Assembly: GCA_964539385.1 (NCBI GenBank) | Contig: CAZIJC010000002.1 | Coordinates: forward strand, 19,859-83,858 | DNA length: 64,000 nt | Origin: JAUVZF01 sp964539385 | GTDB taxonomy: Bacteria > Planctomycetota > Phycisphaerae > FEN-1346 | Reading direction: 5' to 3' | Shown: in pieces, positions 17,020 through 27,100 of the stretch | How positions within the stretch are numbered: position 1 is the first letter of the stretch | Layout of the letters: every line of letters begins with the position of its first letter | The notes under the pieces: model-generated | Database searches by the model: none | The model's input: only the letters and a program-made list of their open reading frames with translations | What the model was told of the DNA's origin: nothing | Position numbers and translations under genes: made by a program

Positions 17020-19746
17020 TCATGCGTCTTTCCGCTGGAGCGTGTAGAGCGTCAGCCCCGCGAGGGCCTTGCGCCGGGCGGGAATGATGAGGCTCGCGAC
17101 GTATCCGACCACGACGCACGTGACCACGCCGGTGAAACTGTACAGCAACAGGTACACGATGCCCGTCCGGCTCACGGTGAACTGGACGGCGGCACTGGCT
17201 GCAAGGCCCACGAGCGCGCCGACGCCGTGCGCCCGGCGGCTGAAGATGCCCAGCAGAAACAGGCCGCCCAGTCCGCCGGCGAACAGGCCGAGAACCTTGC
17301 TGAACTCGTCCCACAGACTCTTGACGTCCCATCCCGTCATGAGCAGCGCGAAGCCCATCCCGGCCAGCCCCACGACGACCGTCACCCATCGGGCCAGGGC
17401 GAGGCAGGTGCGGTCCTTCGCGTCCGGCTTGAAGCGGCGGTAGAAATCCGTGGTGACGGCGGTGGCGACCGAGTTCATGCTGGAATCGAGGCTCGACATC
17501 GCCGCCGCGAACAGGGCGGCAATCAGCAGGCCCGCCACGCCCGTCGGCAACTGCGTCACGATGTACCACGGGAAGACGGCGTCGGCGTTGGCGAGCGTCG
17601 GGTTCATCAGGTCCGGCCGCGTCTTGAAGAACGCGTACAGGGCTGCGCCCATTCCGAAGAAGAGCATCGACCCGGGGATGACCAGGACGGCGTTGGTCCA
17701 GATGCCGCGGCCGGCCGCACGCTCGTCCCGGGTCGTCAGGTACCGCTGGATGACGGTCTGGTCGCTGCCGTACGAGATGAAGTTGGCGGCCAGTCCGCCC
17801 AGCAGGACGACCCAGAAGGTGGGCGTCTGAAGGTCGAACCGGAAGTCGAAGGTGTGAAACTTGCCGGCCTCGGCGGCGATGTCGATCATGCCGCCCAGGC
17901 CGCCCGGAATGTGCGCGAGCATCAGCGCGAGCGACAGCCATGCGCCGCCCAACAGGACGACCACCTGGAGGACATCGGTCCAGATGACCGCCTCGATACC
18001 GCCGAGCACCGTGTAGATGATGCTCAGGACGGCCATCACGACGATGCAGACCCGCACGTCGATGCCCGTCACGACGCTCAGGGCGATCGACGGCAGGAAC
18101 AGGATAATCCCGATCCGCCCCAGGTGCAACAGCATGAACATCACGCTGCCGAACAGACGCGCCGCCACGTTGAAACGCTTCTCCAGGTACTCGTACGCCG
18201 TGGTCACGTTCAGGCGGCGGAAAAACGGCAGGATCAGGAAGATGATCAGCGGCGCGACCATCACGATGGCCACGTTCCCCATGAAGTATCGCCAGTCGGT
18301 GGCGAACGTCTTGGCGGGGATGGCCATGAACGTGATGGCACTCAGTTGCGTGCCATAGATGCTGAGACCCGCCGCCCACCACGGCACGCGGCCGCCCGCC
18401 TTGAAGAAGTCGTCGGTCGTCTTTTCGCGCCGCGAGAAGTACACGCCCATCGCCACCAGGGCGGCCAGGTACACGCCCAGCACCGCGTAGTTGATCCATC
18501 CGAACGGCCGGGCCGGCGGCGGGTCGGCCTTCCAGACCTTCGGCGTGCGCACGCCGGGCCGGACCTCGCCGCTGGGGATGAAGATCGAGTCGCCGCGCGC
18601 GACCGCCGTCGTCGTCACGGGGCAGGCGCCCGGGAACCGGCCGACGCGTGTCCACGTGTCGGTGATCGTGTGGTAGGCGAGAAGATCGCGGCTGAAACCG
18701 GGATGGTCGTCGAGGATGCGGTTCTTCCCCCTGGTGAGCGCATCGGCTTCGGCGCCGTCTCCGCGATCCGTCGCTTCGTCGATCCGGCGTCCGAGGCGCT
18801 CGAGTTCGAGGAACCGTTTCCCGTCGCCGCCGCCGAACACCAGGATGTGACCCGCGCCCGAGGCGACGGCCGACGCCGCCATGATCGAGCGCGGCGGTTC
18901 GCCTTGGGGGGCAACGTCGGCCAGGCGCGTCCACGTACCGGTCTTGGGTTTGTACCGGTAAGCGTCGGTCAGGACCCGTGTCTCGGCGTCGGGGGCGATG
19001 TATCGGCCGCTGAAAAGGTAGAAGCAGTCGGTCGCCCCGTCGCTCTGCGCGGCGGCCACCGGGAGTATGCGCGACGGTCCGGGCCAAGGGGCGAGTTTCT
19101 CCCACGCAAAGTCCGGGTTCCGGTCGGTCTCTTTCGGATCGAACAGCGACAGGTCCAGCCGCCAGAAATGCTTCGTCGCCCGGGCGCCGGTCATCGTCTC
19201 CTGCCCGCCGGCAACGTAGATGGCATCGCCAACCTTGGCGGCCGCCATGAACGCCAGCGGACGGGGCAGGGACGGAAGCGTGCGATGGATAAGGCCCTGC
19301 TCGGCCGCATCGTACGCGACCAGCACCGTCTCGGTGTAGCAGCGCTGGGCGTCGCATCCCCCGATGCAGAGGATGCCGTGCTTTGTGGTGACCGATGCGC
19401 CGTAAGCCAACGGCCGCGGCAGTTTGCACTGCTCGTTGGTTCGCCATTCGTAGGTGCCGCCGCGAGCGGGTTCGAGGACGAAGGCGTTGTCGTGCCAGAC
19501 CTTCTTGCCGCCGCCCCACGGCGGCGCGTCGGGGAAGTTCGCACCGCCCGCAACGATGAGCCTGCCGCAGTCCACGCCGACGAACGGGCCGGCCACGCCG
19601 GGTTGGGTCTGCTGCCCCGGCGCGGGCGGCAGCGGCGGCAGGTCGGTCCAGGTCAGGGCGTCTCGTGCCGGCGGCTGCGCCTCGGCGCCCAGCGCCGACG
19701 ACGAGGCAACCATCAGGCAGACGGCCATCGCCAAGAGGCGCCACAT
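17020..19746 (-). CDS. kelch mutarotase fused to sodium:solute symporter
   Basis: The 908-residue product joins a secreted kelch-type beta propeller (about residues 25-400, similar to N-acetylneuraminate epimerase/NanM and the cyclically permuted mutarotase family) to an SSS-family sodium symporter (about 410-900, roughly 13 membrane helices, with GLSIYGTQLSAITF and a helix-rich core). The N-terminus MWRLLAMAVCLMVASS is a signal peptide, so ATG 19746 is used rather than longer frames. The propeller would convert the alpha anomer of the sugar outside before the symporter imports it. The lyase gene follows 17 bases downstream. Confidence 0.8.
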   Translation of the reverse strand: MWRLLAMAVCLMVASSSALGAEAQPPARDALTWTDLPPLPPAPGQQTQPGVAGPFVGVDCGRLIVAGGANFPDAPPWGGGKKVWHDNAFVLEPARGGTYEWRTNEQCKLPRPLAYGASVTTKHGILCIGGCDAQRCYTETVLVAYDAAEQGLIHRTLPSLPRPLAFMAAAKVGDAIYVAGGQETMTGARATKHFWRLDLSLFDPKETDRNPDFAWEKLAPWPGPSRILPVAAAQSDGATDCFYLFSGRYIAPDAETRVLTDAYRYKPKTGTWTRLADVAPQGEPPRSIMAASAVASGAGHILVFGGGDGKRFLELERLGRRIDEATDRGDGAEADALTRGKNRILDDHPGFSRDLLAYHTITDTWTRVGRFPGACPVTTTAVARGDSIFIPSGEVRPGVRTPKVWKADPPPARPFGWINYAVLGVYLAALVAMGVYFSRREKTTDDFFKAGGRVPWWAAGLSIYGTQLSAITFMAIPAKTFATDWRYFMGNVAIVMVAPLIIFLILPFFRRLNVTTAYEYLEKRFNVAARLFGSVMFMLLHLGRIGIILFLPSIALSVVTGIDVRVCIVVMAVLSIIYTVLGGIEAVIWTDVLQVVVLLGGAWLSLALMLAHIPGGLGGMIDIAAEAGKFHTFDFRFDLQTPTFWVVLLGGLAANFISYGSDQTVIQRYLTTRDERAAGRGIWTNAVLVIPGSMLFFGMGAALYAFFKTRPDLMNPTLANADAVFPWYIVTQLPTGVAGLLIAALFAAAMSSLDSSMNSVATAVTTDFYRRFKPDAKDRTCLALARWVTVVVGLAGMGFALLMTGWDVKSLWDEFSKVLGLFAGGLGGLFLLGIFSRRAHGVGALVGLAASAAVQFTVSRTGIVYLLLYSFTGVVTCVVVGYVASLIIPARRKALAGLTLYTLQRKDA

Positions 19747-19949
19747 GCGTCTCGTTTCCGGGTGTCGTCGCCGGTGTGCCATACGCCGCAGGCTACCGCA
19801 CCATCCCGCTCGACGCAAGGAAACCGCGCCGGCGGAGCGGCAAGGTGGCGGGGCGCCGTGCGGCCCCATATTGCGTTGGCGTTGGCGTCGCCGCCGCCCT
19901 ATCATCCGTTCAAGTTCCTGTCACCGGGGCGGAGGCCGATGCGCTGAGC

Positions 19950-20150
19950 GCCATCGAGCCCGCCGCGGGAGCGGCGGGGCACGTACCTGTACGATGAACG
20001 CTAATACAAGGAGCTCGCTCTTGATCCGACCACGCACGCTTCGTCTTTGCCTTGTCGCGACACTGCTCCTGGCTTCGCCGGGGCCTTCGCCCGCTGCGAC
20101 GAAGCATTCGCTCCCCGCCTTCGACTTCACTCGTCCGGCCGGGGCGGCGG
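19950..20150 (+). repeat. duplicated tail-plus-leader cassette, copy 1
   Basis: Bases 19950-19987 match 21161-21198 at 37 of 38 positions, and similarity continues with substitutions through the start codon and signal-peptide region to about 20150. Copy 1 covers the region upstream and the first 52 codons of the alpha/beta hydrolase. It contains the hairpin CCCGCCGC-GGGA-GCGGCGGG (19959-19978). In copy 2 the same 38 bases encode the end of the hydrolase. Confidence 0.75.
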
Positions 20151-21208
20151 CCGGGGAAGCCTACAAGACAGGACCCGGCCCGCAGGAGGTCGAGACGATC
20201 ACCTACGACTGGCTCGACGCGAAACGCGAGCGGCCGGTGCCCGTCAGGGTGTACTACCCGAAGACCGGCGAGGGAAGCGTGCCGGTCATCGTCTTTTCGC
20301 ACGGCCTCGGCGGGTCGCGCGACGGATACGCCTACCTCGGCCGCCACTGGGCGAGTCACGGCTACGTCTCGGTCCACCTCCAGCACAAGGGGAGCGACAC
20401 CGACGTGTGGCGCGGCAAGGCGAACCCGATGAAAGCGATGCGCGAGACGGCGGTCGATCCGCGCAACGCCATTGCCCGCACCCGCGACGTCCGCTTCGCC
20501 ATCGACCGGCTCGAACAGATGAACCGCGAGACGCCGCCGCTCCGGGGCAGGCTCGACCTGGCGCGCGTCGGCATGGCGGGCCACTCCTTCGGCGCCCACA
20601 CCACGCTCGCCGTCGCCGGACAGACGTACACCCCGCTGCTTGGGAAGCCGAAGACGGCCGACCCGCGCGTCAAGGCCGCCATCCCGATGAGTTCACCCGT
20701 GCCGGCCCGCACGATCGGCCTCGACGCCGTGTACCAGCACATCCGCATCCCGTGCTTCCACATGACCGGCACGCTCGACTCGAGCGTCATCCGCGAGACG
20801 GACCCCAAGCAGCGCCGCATCCCGTTCGACCACACCCGCGGCGCCGACCAGTACCTCGTGACGTTCGAGGGCGGCGACCACATGGTTTTCTCCGGGCACA
20901 GGCGCCGCTTCGGCGACGGCGTGAAGGACCCGCTCTTTCACAACCTTATCCGCCGGAGCACGACGGCGTTCTGGGACGCGTACCTCAAGGGCGACGCCAA
21001 GGCAATGGCGTGGCTGGCCGACGGCGGCTTCGAGACGCTGCTCGGGGCAAACGGCGTGTTCGAGAAGAAGATCAAACGGCGCGCGAAGCGCGCCCAGCCG
21101 GTCGTCGAGCCCGCTGCCGTCGAGCCCGCTGCCATCGAGCCCGCCGCCGTCGAGCCCGCCGCCGTCGAGCCCGCCGCGGGAGCGGCGGGGCACGTACCAG
21201 GCCCATGA
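19994..21208 (+). CDS. secreted alpha/beta hydrolase (PAF-acetylhydrolase-like)
   Basis: The 404-residue protein has a signal peptide (about 1-36), then an alpha/beta hydrolase core: PVIVFSHGLGGSRDGY supplies the oxyanion loop, Ser198 in GHSFG the nucleophile, and the histidine in GGDHMVF probably completes the triad. It resembles chlorophyllase/PAF-acetylhydrolase-type lipases and dienelactone-like hydrolases, so an esterase role is likely. The last 40 residues are five VEPAA/IEPAA repeats. The stop overlaps the next gene's ATG. The leader is near-identical to that of the next gene. Confidence 0.75.
   Translation: MNANTRSSLLIRPRTLRLCLVATLLLASPGPSPAATKHSLPAFDFTRPAGAAAGEAYKTGPGPQEVETITYDWLDAKRERPVPVRVYYPKTGEGSVPVIVFSHGLGGSRDGYAYLGRHWASHGYVSVHLQHKGSDTDVWRGKANPMKAMRETAVDPRNAIARTRDVRFAIDRLEQMNRETPPLRGRLDLARVGMAGHSFGAHTTLAVAGQTYTPLLGKPKTADPRVKAAIPMSSPVPARTIGLDAVYQHIRIPCFHMTGTLDSSVIRETDPKQRRIPFDHTRGADQYLVTFEGGDHMVFSGHRRRFGDGVKDPLFHNLIRRSTTAFWDAYLKGDAKAMAWLADGGFETLLGANGVFEKKIKRRAKRAQPVVEPAAVEPAAIEPAAVEPAAVEPAAGAAGHVPGP
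21104..21178 (+). repeat. five 15-bp tandem repeats in the hydrolase C-terminus
   Basis: Five units of GTCGAGCCCGC(T/C)GCC, one with A in place of the first G, encode VEPAA VEPAA IEPAA VEPAA VEPAA. The array ends at the conserved block shared with the upstream cassette copy. Such repeats can change copy number by slippage, which would alter the length of the linker-like tail without breaking the frame. Confidence 0.85.
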
Positions 21209-21360
21209 TCATCAACCAGAGGAGATCGACTTTGCCGCGACCGCTCGCCCTCTCTCTTTGCTTTGTCGCGATACTGCTCCTGGCTTCGACCGCGCCTTCG
21301 CCCGCCGCGACGAAGCCTTCGCTCCTCGGCTTCGACTTCACCCGGCCGGGCGGGGCGAGC
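21161..21360 (+). repeat. duplicated tail-plus-leader cassette, copy 2
   Basis: Second copy of the block at 19950-20150. Here its first part encodes the last hydrolase residues and its second part the start and signal peptide of the next gene. Protein leaders match: AATKHSLPAFDFTRPAG versus AATKPSLLGFDFTRPGG. After about 21360 the two genes have no visible similarity. Confidence 0.75.
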
Positions 21361-23883
21361 GGGTGGCGGCCGACGCACGACATCTCGCGCCTGGAAGGCA
21401 CGCGCGAGGGCTTGGTCATCGAGATCAGCGGCGGCGACCCGTACACGATGGGCCCGGCGCTCGACCTGCCTGCCGGTGCGAAACTCTGGCTGCGGATGCG
21501 TCTGAAGGCATCGCAGCCCGGCACGTGCCAGGTCTTCTACTGGAAGCACGGTTCGGGCGCCTCGGAGGCAAAGAGCGTCCGTTTCGCCGTCCCGACGACC
21601 CACTGGGTCGAGAAGCGCGTGCCGCTGCCGGCGCTGGGCCCCAAGACGCACTTCCGCATCGACCCGCCGGGCGCTAAGGGCCGGGCCGTCATCGCCGCCA
21701 TGACGTTCGAGCCGCGCGTCCTCCATCCCGAACCGAGGTGGCCGAAGCCGGTGCCGCCGGACTTGGCAGGCGAGACGGTCACCGTACGCTCGGGCGACCT
21801 CGTGCTGCGCCACGGCAAGGCGTCGCCGGGCGATTTCGTCGTCGAGGTCGCGGGCCGGAAGATGGCGACAAGCCTGACGCCATCGCTCATCGGGTACGTC
21901 CAGGACAGCGAGGTGCGGTGGATGCCCACCGGCCCGCATCTCCGCGACGCCGACGGCGCGACGTGGCGCATCGACTGGACGTTTGCGTCAGGCCGGCAGT
22001 CCGGGACCGTAGACGTCGCCGTACGGGTCACGGTGGACCGGCTGCGCGACGTCGTCTTTATGCCGATGTTCTTCCTGGCGCCGGGCGCGGGGTCGTTCGG
22101 CAACCAGAAGAATCAGGGCCTCTTTGCGGGCCTGGAGTACCTGGCGAACGAGCCGTCGAGCAGCGAGGCCGACATCAAGGGGCCTGCCTCGAAGCGGCAG
22201 GTGCCCCACAGCCTGAAGATCACCATGCCCCTGATGGCTATCCAGGCGAACGACCGGTACGTGGGCCTCGCCTGGGAGCGCGACCCGCAGTTTGCTGCCG
22301 TCTTCGATTCGCCCGACCGCCTGTTCGGCACGGGCGGCCACGTCATGGGCCTCATCTTCCCCGGCTCCGACGGCGAGAACCGGCCCGAAGCAAGCCTGAT
22401 GCCGTACGGCAGCGCGCGGCTGGAGGCAAACAAGCCGCTCGTCCTGAAGGCCACCATCATCGGCGGCAAGGGCAAGAGCGTGATTCCCGCCGTGCGGCAG
22501 TACGTCGCATTGCGCGGCCTGCCGACGGCGCCCGACACGGGTCTCGATACAGACGGCTACGCGCGATTGGCCGCCGCCGGATGGCTCGACTCGAAGATCC
22601 GCGAGGGCGACCTGTATCGCCACGCCTTCTGGCCGAAGTTTGGACCCCACCCGGCGGCCGACGCGGCCCTCTGGATGGATTACCTCGCCCGGCACACCGG
22701 CGACGCGGCGTTGGGGGCGAGGCTCCGGAAGGCGGCGGACGGCGCGCTGGCGCGAGTCAACCCGCGCGATTACTACCACTCCGGCGTCTCGCACGTCCGC
22801 TACCCCGCCGCGCCGCTCACCTACGGCCACGTGGCGGAGGCAGTGGAGCGAGCGCGGCAGTCGGGGCGCAACGCGCTCAAGCGTTTCGAGCCCGATGGCA
22901 GAGTCCTGTATCGGCGGGCGAAGAATAAGCCCGACTTCGGCAGCACCCATTTCACGCCCGACGCCAACGGCCTGACGGGCCGCGTCGTGAAGGACGTCCT
23001 GGAGGCGGCCGCCTTCTGCGGCGACGCGGAACTCATCAAGGAGGGCCTGCGCGTCCTGCGGGCGCTCGAGGAGTTCGCGAACACCGTCCCGCGCGGAGCG
23101 CAAACGTGGGAGATTCCCCTCCACACGCCCGACATCCTCGCCTCGGCCCATCTCGTCCGCGCCTACACGCTCGGCTACGAACTGACCGGCGAGAAGCACT
23201 TTCTCGACCAGGCCCGGTACTGGGCGTGGACGGGCGTGCCGTTCGTGTACCTCGTCAACCCGACGGGCGGCAAGGTCGGGCCGTACAGCACCATCGCCGT
23301 CTACGGCGCGACGAACTGGCGGGCGCCCGTCTGGCTCGGCCGCCCCGTCCAGTGGTGCGGCTTGGTGTATGCCGATGCGCTGTGGCAGTTTCTGGACGCC
23401 GGCCCCGAGGCTTGGGTCGGTCCGTGGTGCGACATCGCGTCGGGCATCACGGCCGCCGGCATCCAGCACTCCTGGAAGCAGAACGACAAGGATCGCCAGG
23501 GCCTGCTGCCCGACTTCTTCCACCTGCGCGACCAGCGACGCGACGGCCCCGCCATCAACCCCGGCACGGTTCAGGCCAGCGCCCCGTGGCTGTACGATGG
23601 GATGCTCGTCGTGTACGACTTCCATGTGTTCCGCCGCCATGGGCTCTACGTTCATGCGCCGGGTCCGGTCGCGAAGGACCTGGTGCCGGACGATCGCGTG
23701 GTGTTCGTTGTGGAAGGCCCGTCCAGCGGGCCCTACTACGTGCTCGTCAGCGGCCTGAAGGCCGAGCCGTCCATCCGCCTGGGCGGCAAGGACGTGCCGG
23801 TGTCCGACCCCCACCAGTACCTGCCGACCGGCAATCTGATCCTGAAGGTCGAAGGCTTAGCGCACATCACCATCGTCCCGTAA
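21205..23883 (+). CDS. large secreted glycan-related protein, unknown family
   Basis: The 892-residue protein has a signal peptide (about 1-34), an N-terminal beta-sandwich like a carbohydrate-binding module (35-180), a middle beta region (200-440) and a C-terminal helical part from about 460 with alpha/alpha-toroid features (YLARHTGDAALGARLRKAAD, YTLGYELTGEKHFLDQARYW). No catalytic motif is recognised. ATG 21205 overlaps the hydrolase stop, so the two are co-translated. The leader was evidently acquired by duplication from the preceding gene or the reverse. A glycan lyase or epimerase role is possible but unproven. Confidence 0.65.
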   Translation: MIINQRRSTLPRPLALSLCFVAILLLASTAPSPAATKPSLLGFDFTRPGGASGWRPTHDISRLEGTREGLVIEISGGDPYTMGPALDLPAGAKLWLRMRLKASQPGTCQVFYWKHGSGASEAKSVRFAVPTTHWVEKRVPLPALGPKTHFRIDPPGAKGRAVIAAMTFEPRVLHPEPRWPKPVPPDLAGETVTVRSGDLVLRHGKASPGDFVVEVAGRKMATSLTPSLIGYVQDSEVRWMPTGPHLRDADGATWRIDWTFASGRQSGTVDVAVRVTVDRLRDVVFMPMFFLAPGAGSFGNQKNQGLFAGLEYLANEPSSSEADIKGPASKRQVPHSLKITMPLMAIQANDRYVGLAWERDPQFAAVFDSPDRLFGTGGHVMGLIFPGSDGENRPEASLMPYGSARLEANKPLVLKATIIGGKGKSVIPAVRQYVALRGLPTAPDTGLDTDGYARLAAAGWLDSKIREGDLYRHAFWPKFGPHPAADAALWMDYLARHTGDAALGARLRKAADGALARVNPRDYYHSGVSHVRYPAAPLTYGHVAEAVERARQSGRNALKRFEPDGRVLYRRAKNKPDFGSTHFTPDANGLTGRVVKDVLEAAAFCGDAELIKEGLRVLRALEEFANTVPRGAQTWEIPLHTPDILASAHLVRAYTLGYELTGEKHFLDQARYWAWTGVPFVYLVNPTGGKVGPYSTIAVYGATNWRAPVWLGRPVQWCGLVYADALWQFLDAGPEAWVGPWCDIASGITAAGIQHSWKQNDKDRQGLLPDFFHLRDQRRDGPAINPGTVQASAPWLYDGMLVVYDFHVFRRHGLYVHAPGPVAKDLVPDDRVVFVVEGPSSGPYYVLVSGLKAEPSIRLGGKDVPVSDPHQYLPTGNLILKVEGLAHITIVP

Positions 23884-23893
23884 GTTACAAACC

Positions 23894-23928
23894 GTTTACA
23901 CCGTCGAGTCAACAATTGGTGTACAACA
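23894..23928. promoter_or_regulatory. possible operator-like inverted repeat
   Basis: In an AT-richer patch after the 892-residue gene, GTTTACACC (23894-23902) faces GGTGTACAAC about 15 bases later. The shared half-site TACACC/GGTGTA could bind a dimeric regulator of the giant-protein genes that start at 24133. No clear -35/-10 pair was found, so this is weak. Confidence 0.25.
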
Positions 23929-23962
23929 GGACGAGAGAGGTAGTGTGCCAGACCGTCCGTGC

Positions 23963-23992
23963 CTCGCCGGCAGCGGGCTTTTCGCCGGCGAG
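23963..23992. repeat. intergenic hairpin upstream of giant-protein locus
   Basis: CTCGCCGGC (23963-23971) pairs with GCCGGCGAG (23984-23992) around a 12-base loop ending in TTTTC. It lies about 140 bases upstream of the first giant-protein gene. It may be the terminator of the previous gene or a REP-like unit. Confidence 0.45.
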
Positions 23993-24132
23993 CGCCATAG
24001 GGAAGCCGGAGAATGCGCGGAACCCTATGTGGCAAGCCGCGTCTATTCAGGAAAGCGCATGCGCGTCTTCGCCGCGCCGGCGGCGAGAGCGAACGTCCGA
24101 TACCGAAGCACTCAAGGACCATTACCGAGGGC

Positions 24133-27100
24133 ATGACCATGCGAACGTCTCGAATCTGGCCGATGGTTGTGGTTTTGACGATGGCCGTCTTCCTGCCGAT
24201 GGTGGAGGCGGTGCACGCGGCGGCGGCGGAACCGGCCGCCAAGCCTCTCTCGGCGGAGGAGGCGAAGGCCGTCCGCGAACAGAGCATCTACATCCCTTAT
24301 GAGAAACTCCGCGAGGTCTTCGAGAAACAGGGCCGCGGGGTGTTCCTGCCCTACGAAAAGTTCCAGGAACTCTGGAAGGCCGCACGCGACAAGACCGCAC
24401 CGCCCCCCGAGACCAAGCCACCCATCGACGCCCTCATCACCGAGGTCTCCGGCGTGGCCACCGTCTCGAAAGACGTCGTCACGGTCGAGGCCACACTGAA
24501 GTTCGAGGTCCTCAAGGAGGGCTGGAACGAGGTTCTGCTCCGCCTGCGCGACGTCGCCCTGACGAAGGCGACGCTCGGCGCCGAGCCCGCGCGCATCATC
24601 TCCGACGCCAAGGCAGGCTACAAACTCCTGGTCGAGAAGAAGGGCAAAGACCCGCAGCAGTTCACCCTGACCCTCGGCTTCGCCAAGGCCTACTCGAAGG
24701 CGCCGGGCCAGAACAGCGTCTCGTTCGAGAGTCCGCAGGCCCCGGTGAGCAAGTGGGAGGTCCGCATCCCCGAGTCGGGCGTCAAGGTGAACATCCATCC
24801 GCTCCTGGCAGCCACCGAGGTCCCGCCCGCCGCCGGCGCCGACGCCAAGCAGACCGTTGTCCTGGCGTTCGTCGGCGCTGCGCCCACCGTCCGGATCGAC
24901 TGGACGCCCAAGGCCGAGGGCGCCAAGGGCCTCGCGGCGCTGGCGAGCGTCCAGATCGAACAGCAGACGGCCATCGAAGAAGGCGTCACGCGGACCCGTG
25001 CGACGCTGGCCTACGAGATCAGCCGGGCGGAACTGGCGAGCCTCCAGGTCGAGGTCCCCGCCAACCAGAAGGTGGCCGGCGTCTTCGATCCGAACGTCCG
25101 CGAGTGGTCGGTGGAGGCCGCCGGAGGCGTCCAGAAGATCACCGTCCAACTGTTCGAGCCCGCCAAGAAGACGCAGAACCTGACGCTCGAACTCGAAAAG
25201 TTCAGCGCCGAGCAGCCCCCCCAGGTCAAAGTGCCCGTCATCAAGGCCCTCGGCGTGGGACGCCAGCAGGGCGTGGTCGTCGTGCAGGTGGCCTCCGGCC
25301 TGCGGGCCGAGGCCGTCGCCCACGCCGGCCTCCTGCAACTCGATGCGGCCGAACTGCCCAAGACGCTCGCCAAGGGCAAGTGGGATTTCTCCTACCGTTA
25401 CGCCGCCCTGCCGTTCGACCTGACCCTCGGCGTCGAGAAGGTCCAGCCGCGCATCCTCGCCGACTCGCTCGTCGAGGCCCACCTCGGCACCGAGGCGCTG
25501 ACGGTGGATTTGCTGACCGTCTATACGGTTGAGCGGGCCGGCGTGTTCCGTTTCGAGATCGACGTGCCTGAAGGCTACGACGTCCGCAGCGTGCGCGGCG
25601 CGGCCGTGGGCAAGGCCGTTCGCCCCGCCCAGGTCGAGGCCCATCACCTGGAGGGCCCGAACAAGACGCGCCTCGTGGTGAACCTGTCGCGCAAGGCCAT
25701 GGGCAAGGTGGCCCTGGCCGTCGGGCTCCACAAGACGCTGCACGAGCCGGACCTCCTGGCCCCCACCGGCAAGGCGGCCAACATCCCGCTGGCCATCCCG
25801 CGCGTGGCGCCCGACAGCGTCCAGCGCGAGACGGGGCGCCTGGTCGTCTATGCCCCGGAGAGCCTTCGCGTCAACCCTGATAAACCGACCGGCCTGCGGA
25901 CCGTTACGTTCCAGGAAGCGACCAAAGACATGCGGCGGACGCAGCGCGGCGGCGAGCGGCCCGTCCTGGCGTTCGCCTACACCGAGGAGCCGGCGTCGTT
26001 GGCCCTGGCCGCCGAACGCCGCAAGCCTCACGTCACCGTGCGGCAACTGCTGGTGGCGCGGATCGATTCGGGGGTCGTCAAGTACTCGGCCACGTTCTTC
26101 TACGACGTGCTCTACAGCGGCGTGAAGAACCTGCGGCTGGACGTGCCGCAGGACCTCGCCGCCGACATCCGCGTCACGCCCCTGACCATTCGACATGAAA
26201 CCATTGCCGAGAAGCCCGACGATCTCGCCGACGGATACGTCGCCTGGCAGTTGACCGGCGATGCGGAGTTCATGGACTCGGTCGGGGTGACACTGACGTG
26301 GGAGAAGAAGATCGAGAAACTCGACGTCGGCAAGAGCGTGAACCTCGATATTCCGCGGCTCATCCCGCGCGACATCGACCGGGCATGGGGACAGATCGTC
26401 CTGGCCAAGGCAGAGACCATCGACGTGCAACGGGCAGAGGGCGAGGAGAAGGTCAAGGGCCTCAGGCCCATTGACCCCCAGCACGACCTGATGCCCGGCG
26501 CGGCCGTCAAGGCCGCGGCCCGGGCCTTCGAGTTCCACGAGGACTGGGCCCTTACGGTCGTCGCCACGATGTACAAACTCGAGGACATCAAGCACACCGC
26601 CATCGAACGGGCCTTCGTCCGGATGGTCGTGACGCGAAGCGACCTCATCAGCGTCCAGGCCCTCTACCGCGCCCGAAGCGCCCGGCAGCGGCTTCGGGTG
26701 AGGCTGCCGGCCGATTTCCACGAGTTTGACCGTGACCCGCTGCGAATCAACGGCCGCCCCGTGTCGCTTGAACACAGCGGCGACCGCACCACGTTCTTCG
26801 TGCCGCTGATCTCGCTGACACCCGACGAGCCGTTCCTGCTGGAACTGCGGTACACCGTCAAGGGCGCCGGCATGACGCTCGAGTGCCCCGTCTTTCCGGA
26901 AGAGCCCGCCGTCCAGAAAGTGTACCTGTCGGCGTGGCTGCCTGAGGAATGGGACTTCCTCGGCTCGGTCGGCCCCTGGACCGACGAGTTGTACTGGCAC
27001 GTGCGTTTGGGCGACCTCGTCTGGTATCCGGCGCCTTATCGCAACGACGCCTCACTGCTCGAATGGGTTCGCCAGGGCATGAAGACCGAAGGCGGCGCCG

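Noticed and set aside
16738..19947. 1069-codon + strand frame across the lyase and kelch-symporter genes
   Set aside because: It lies antisense to two genes with clear catalytic motifs and membrane helices, and its own protein is low-complexity His/Arg/Asp-rich sequence.
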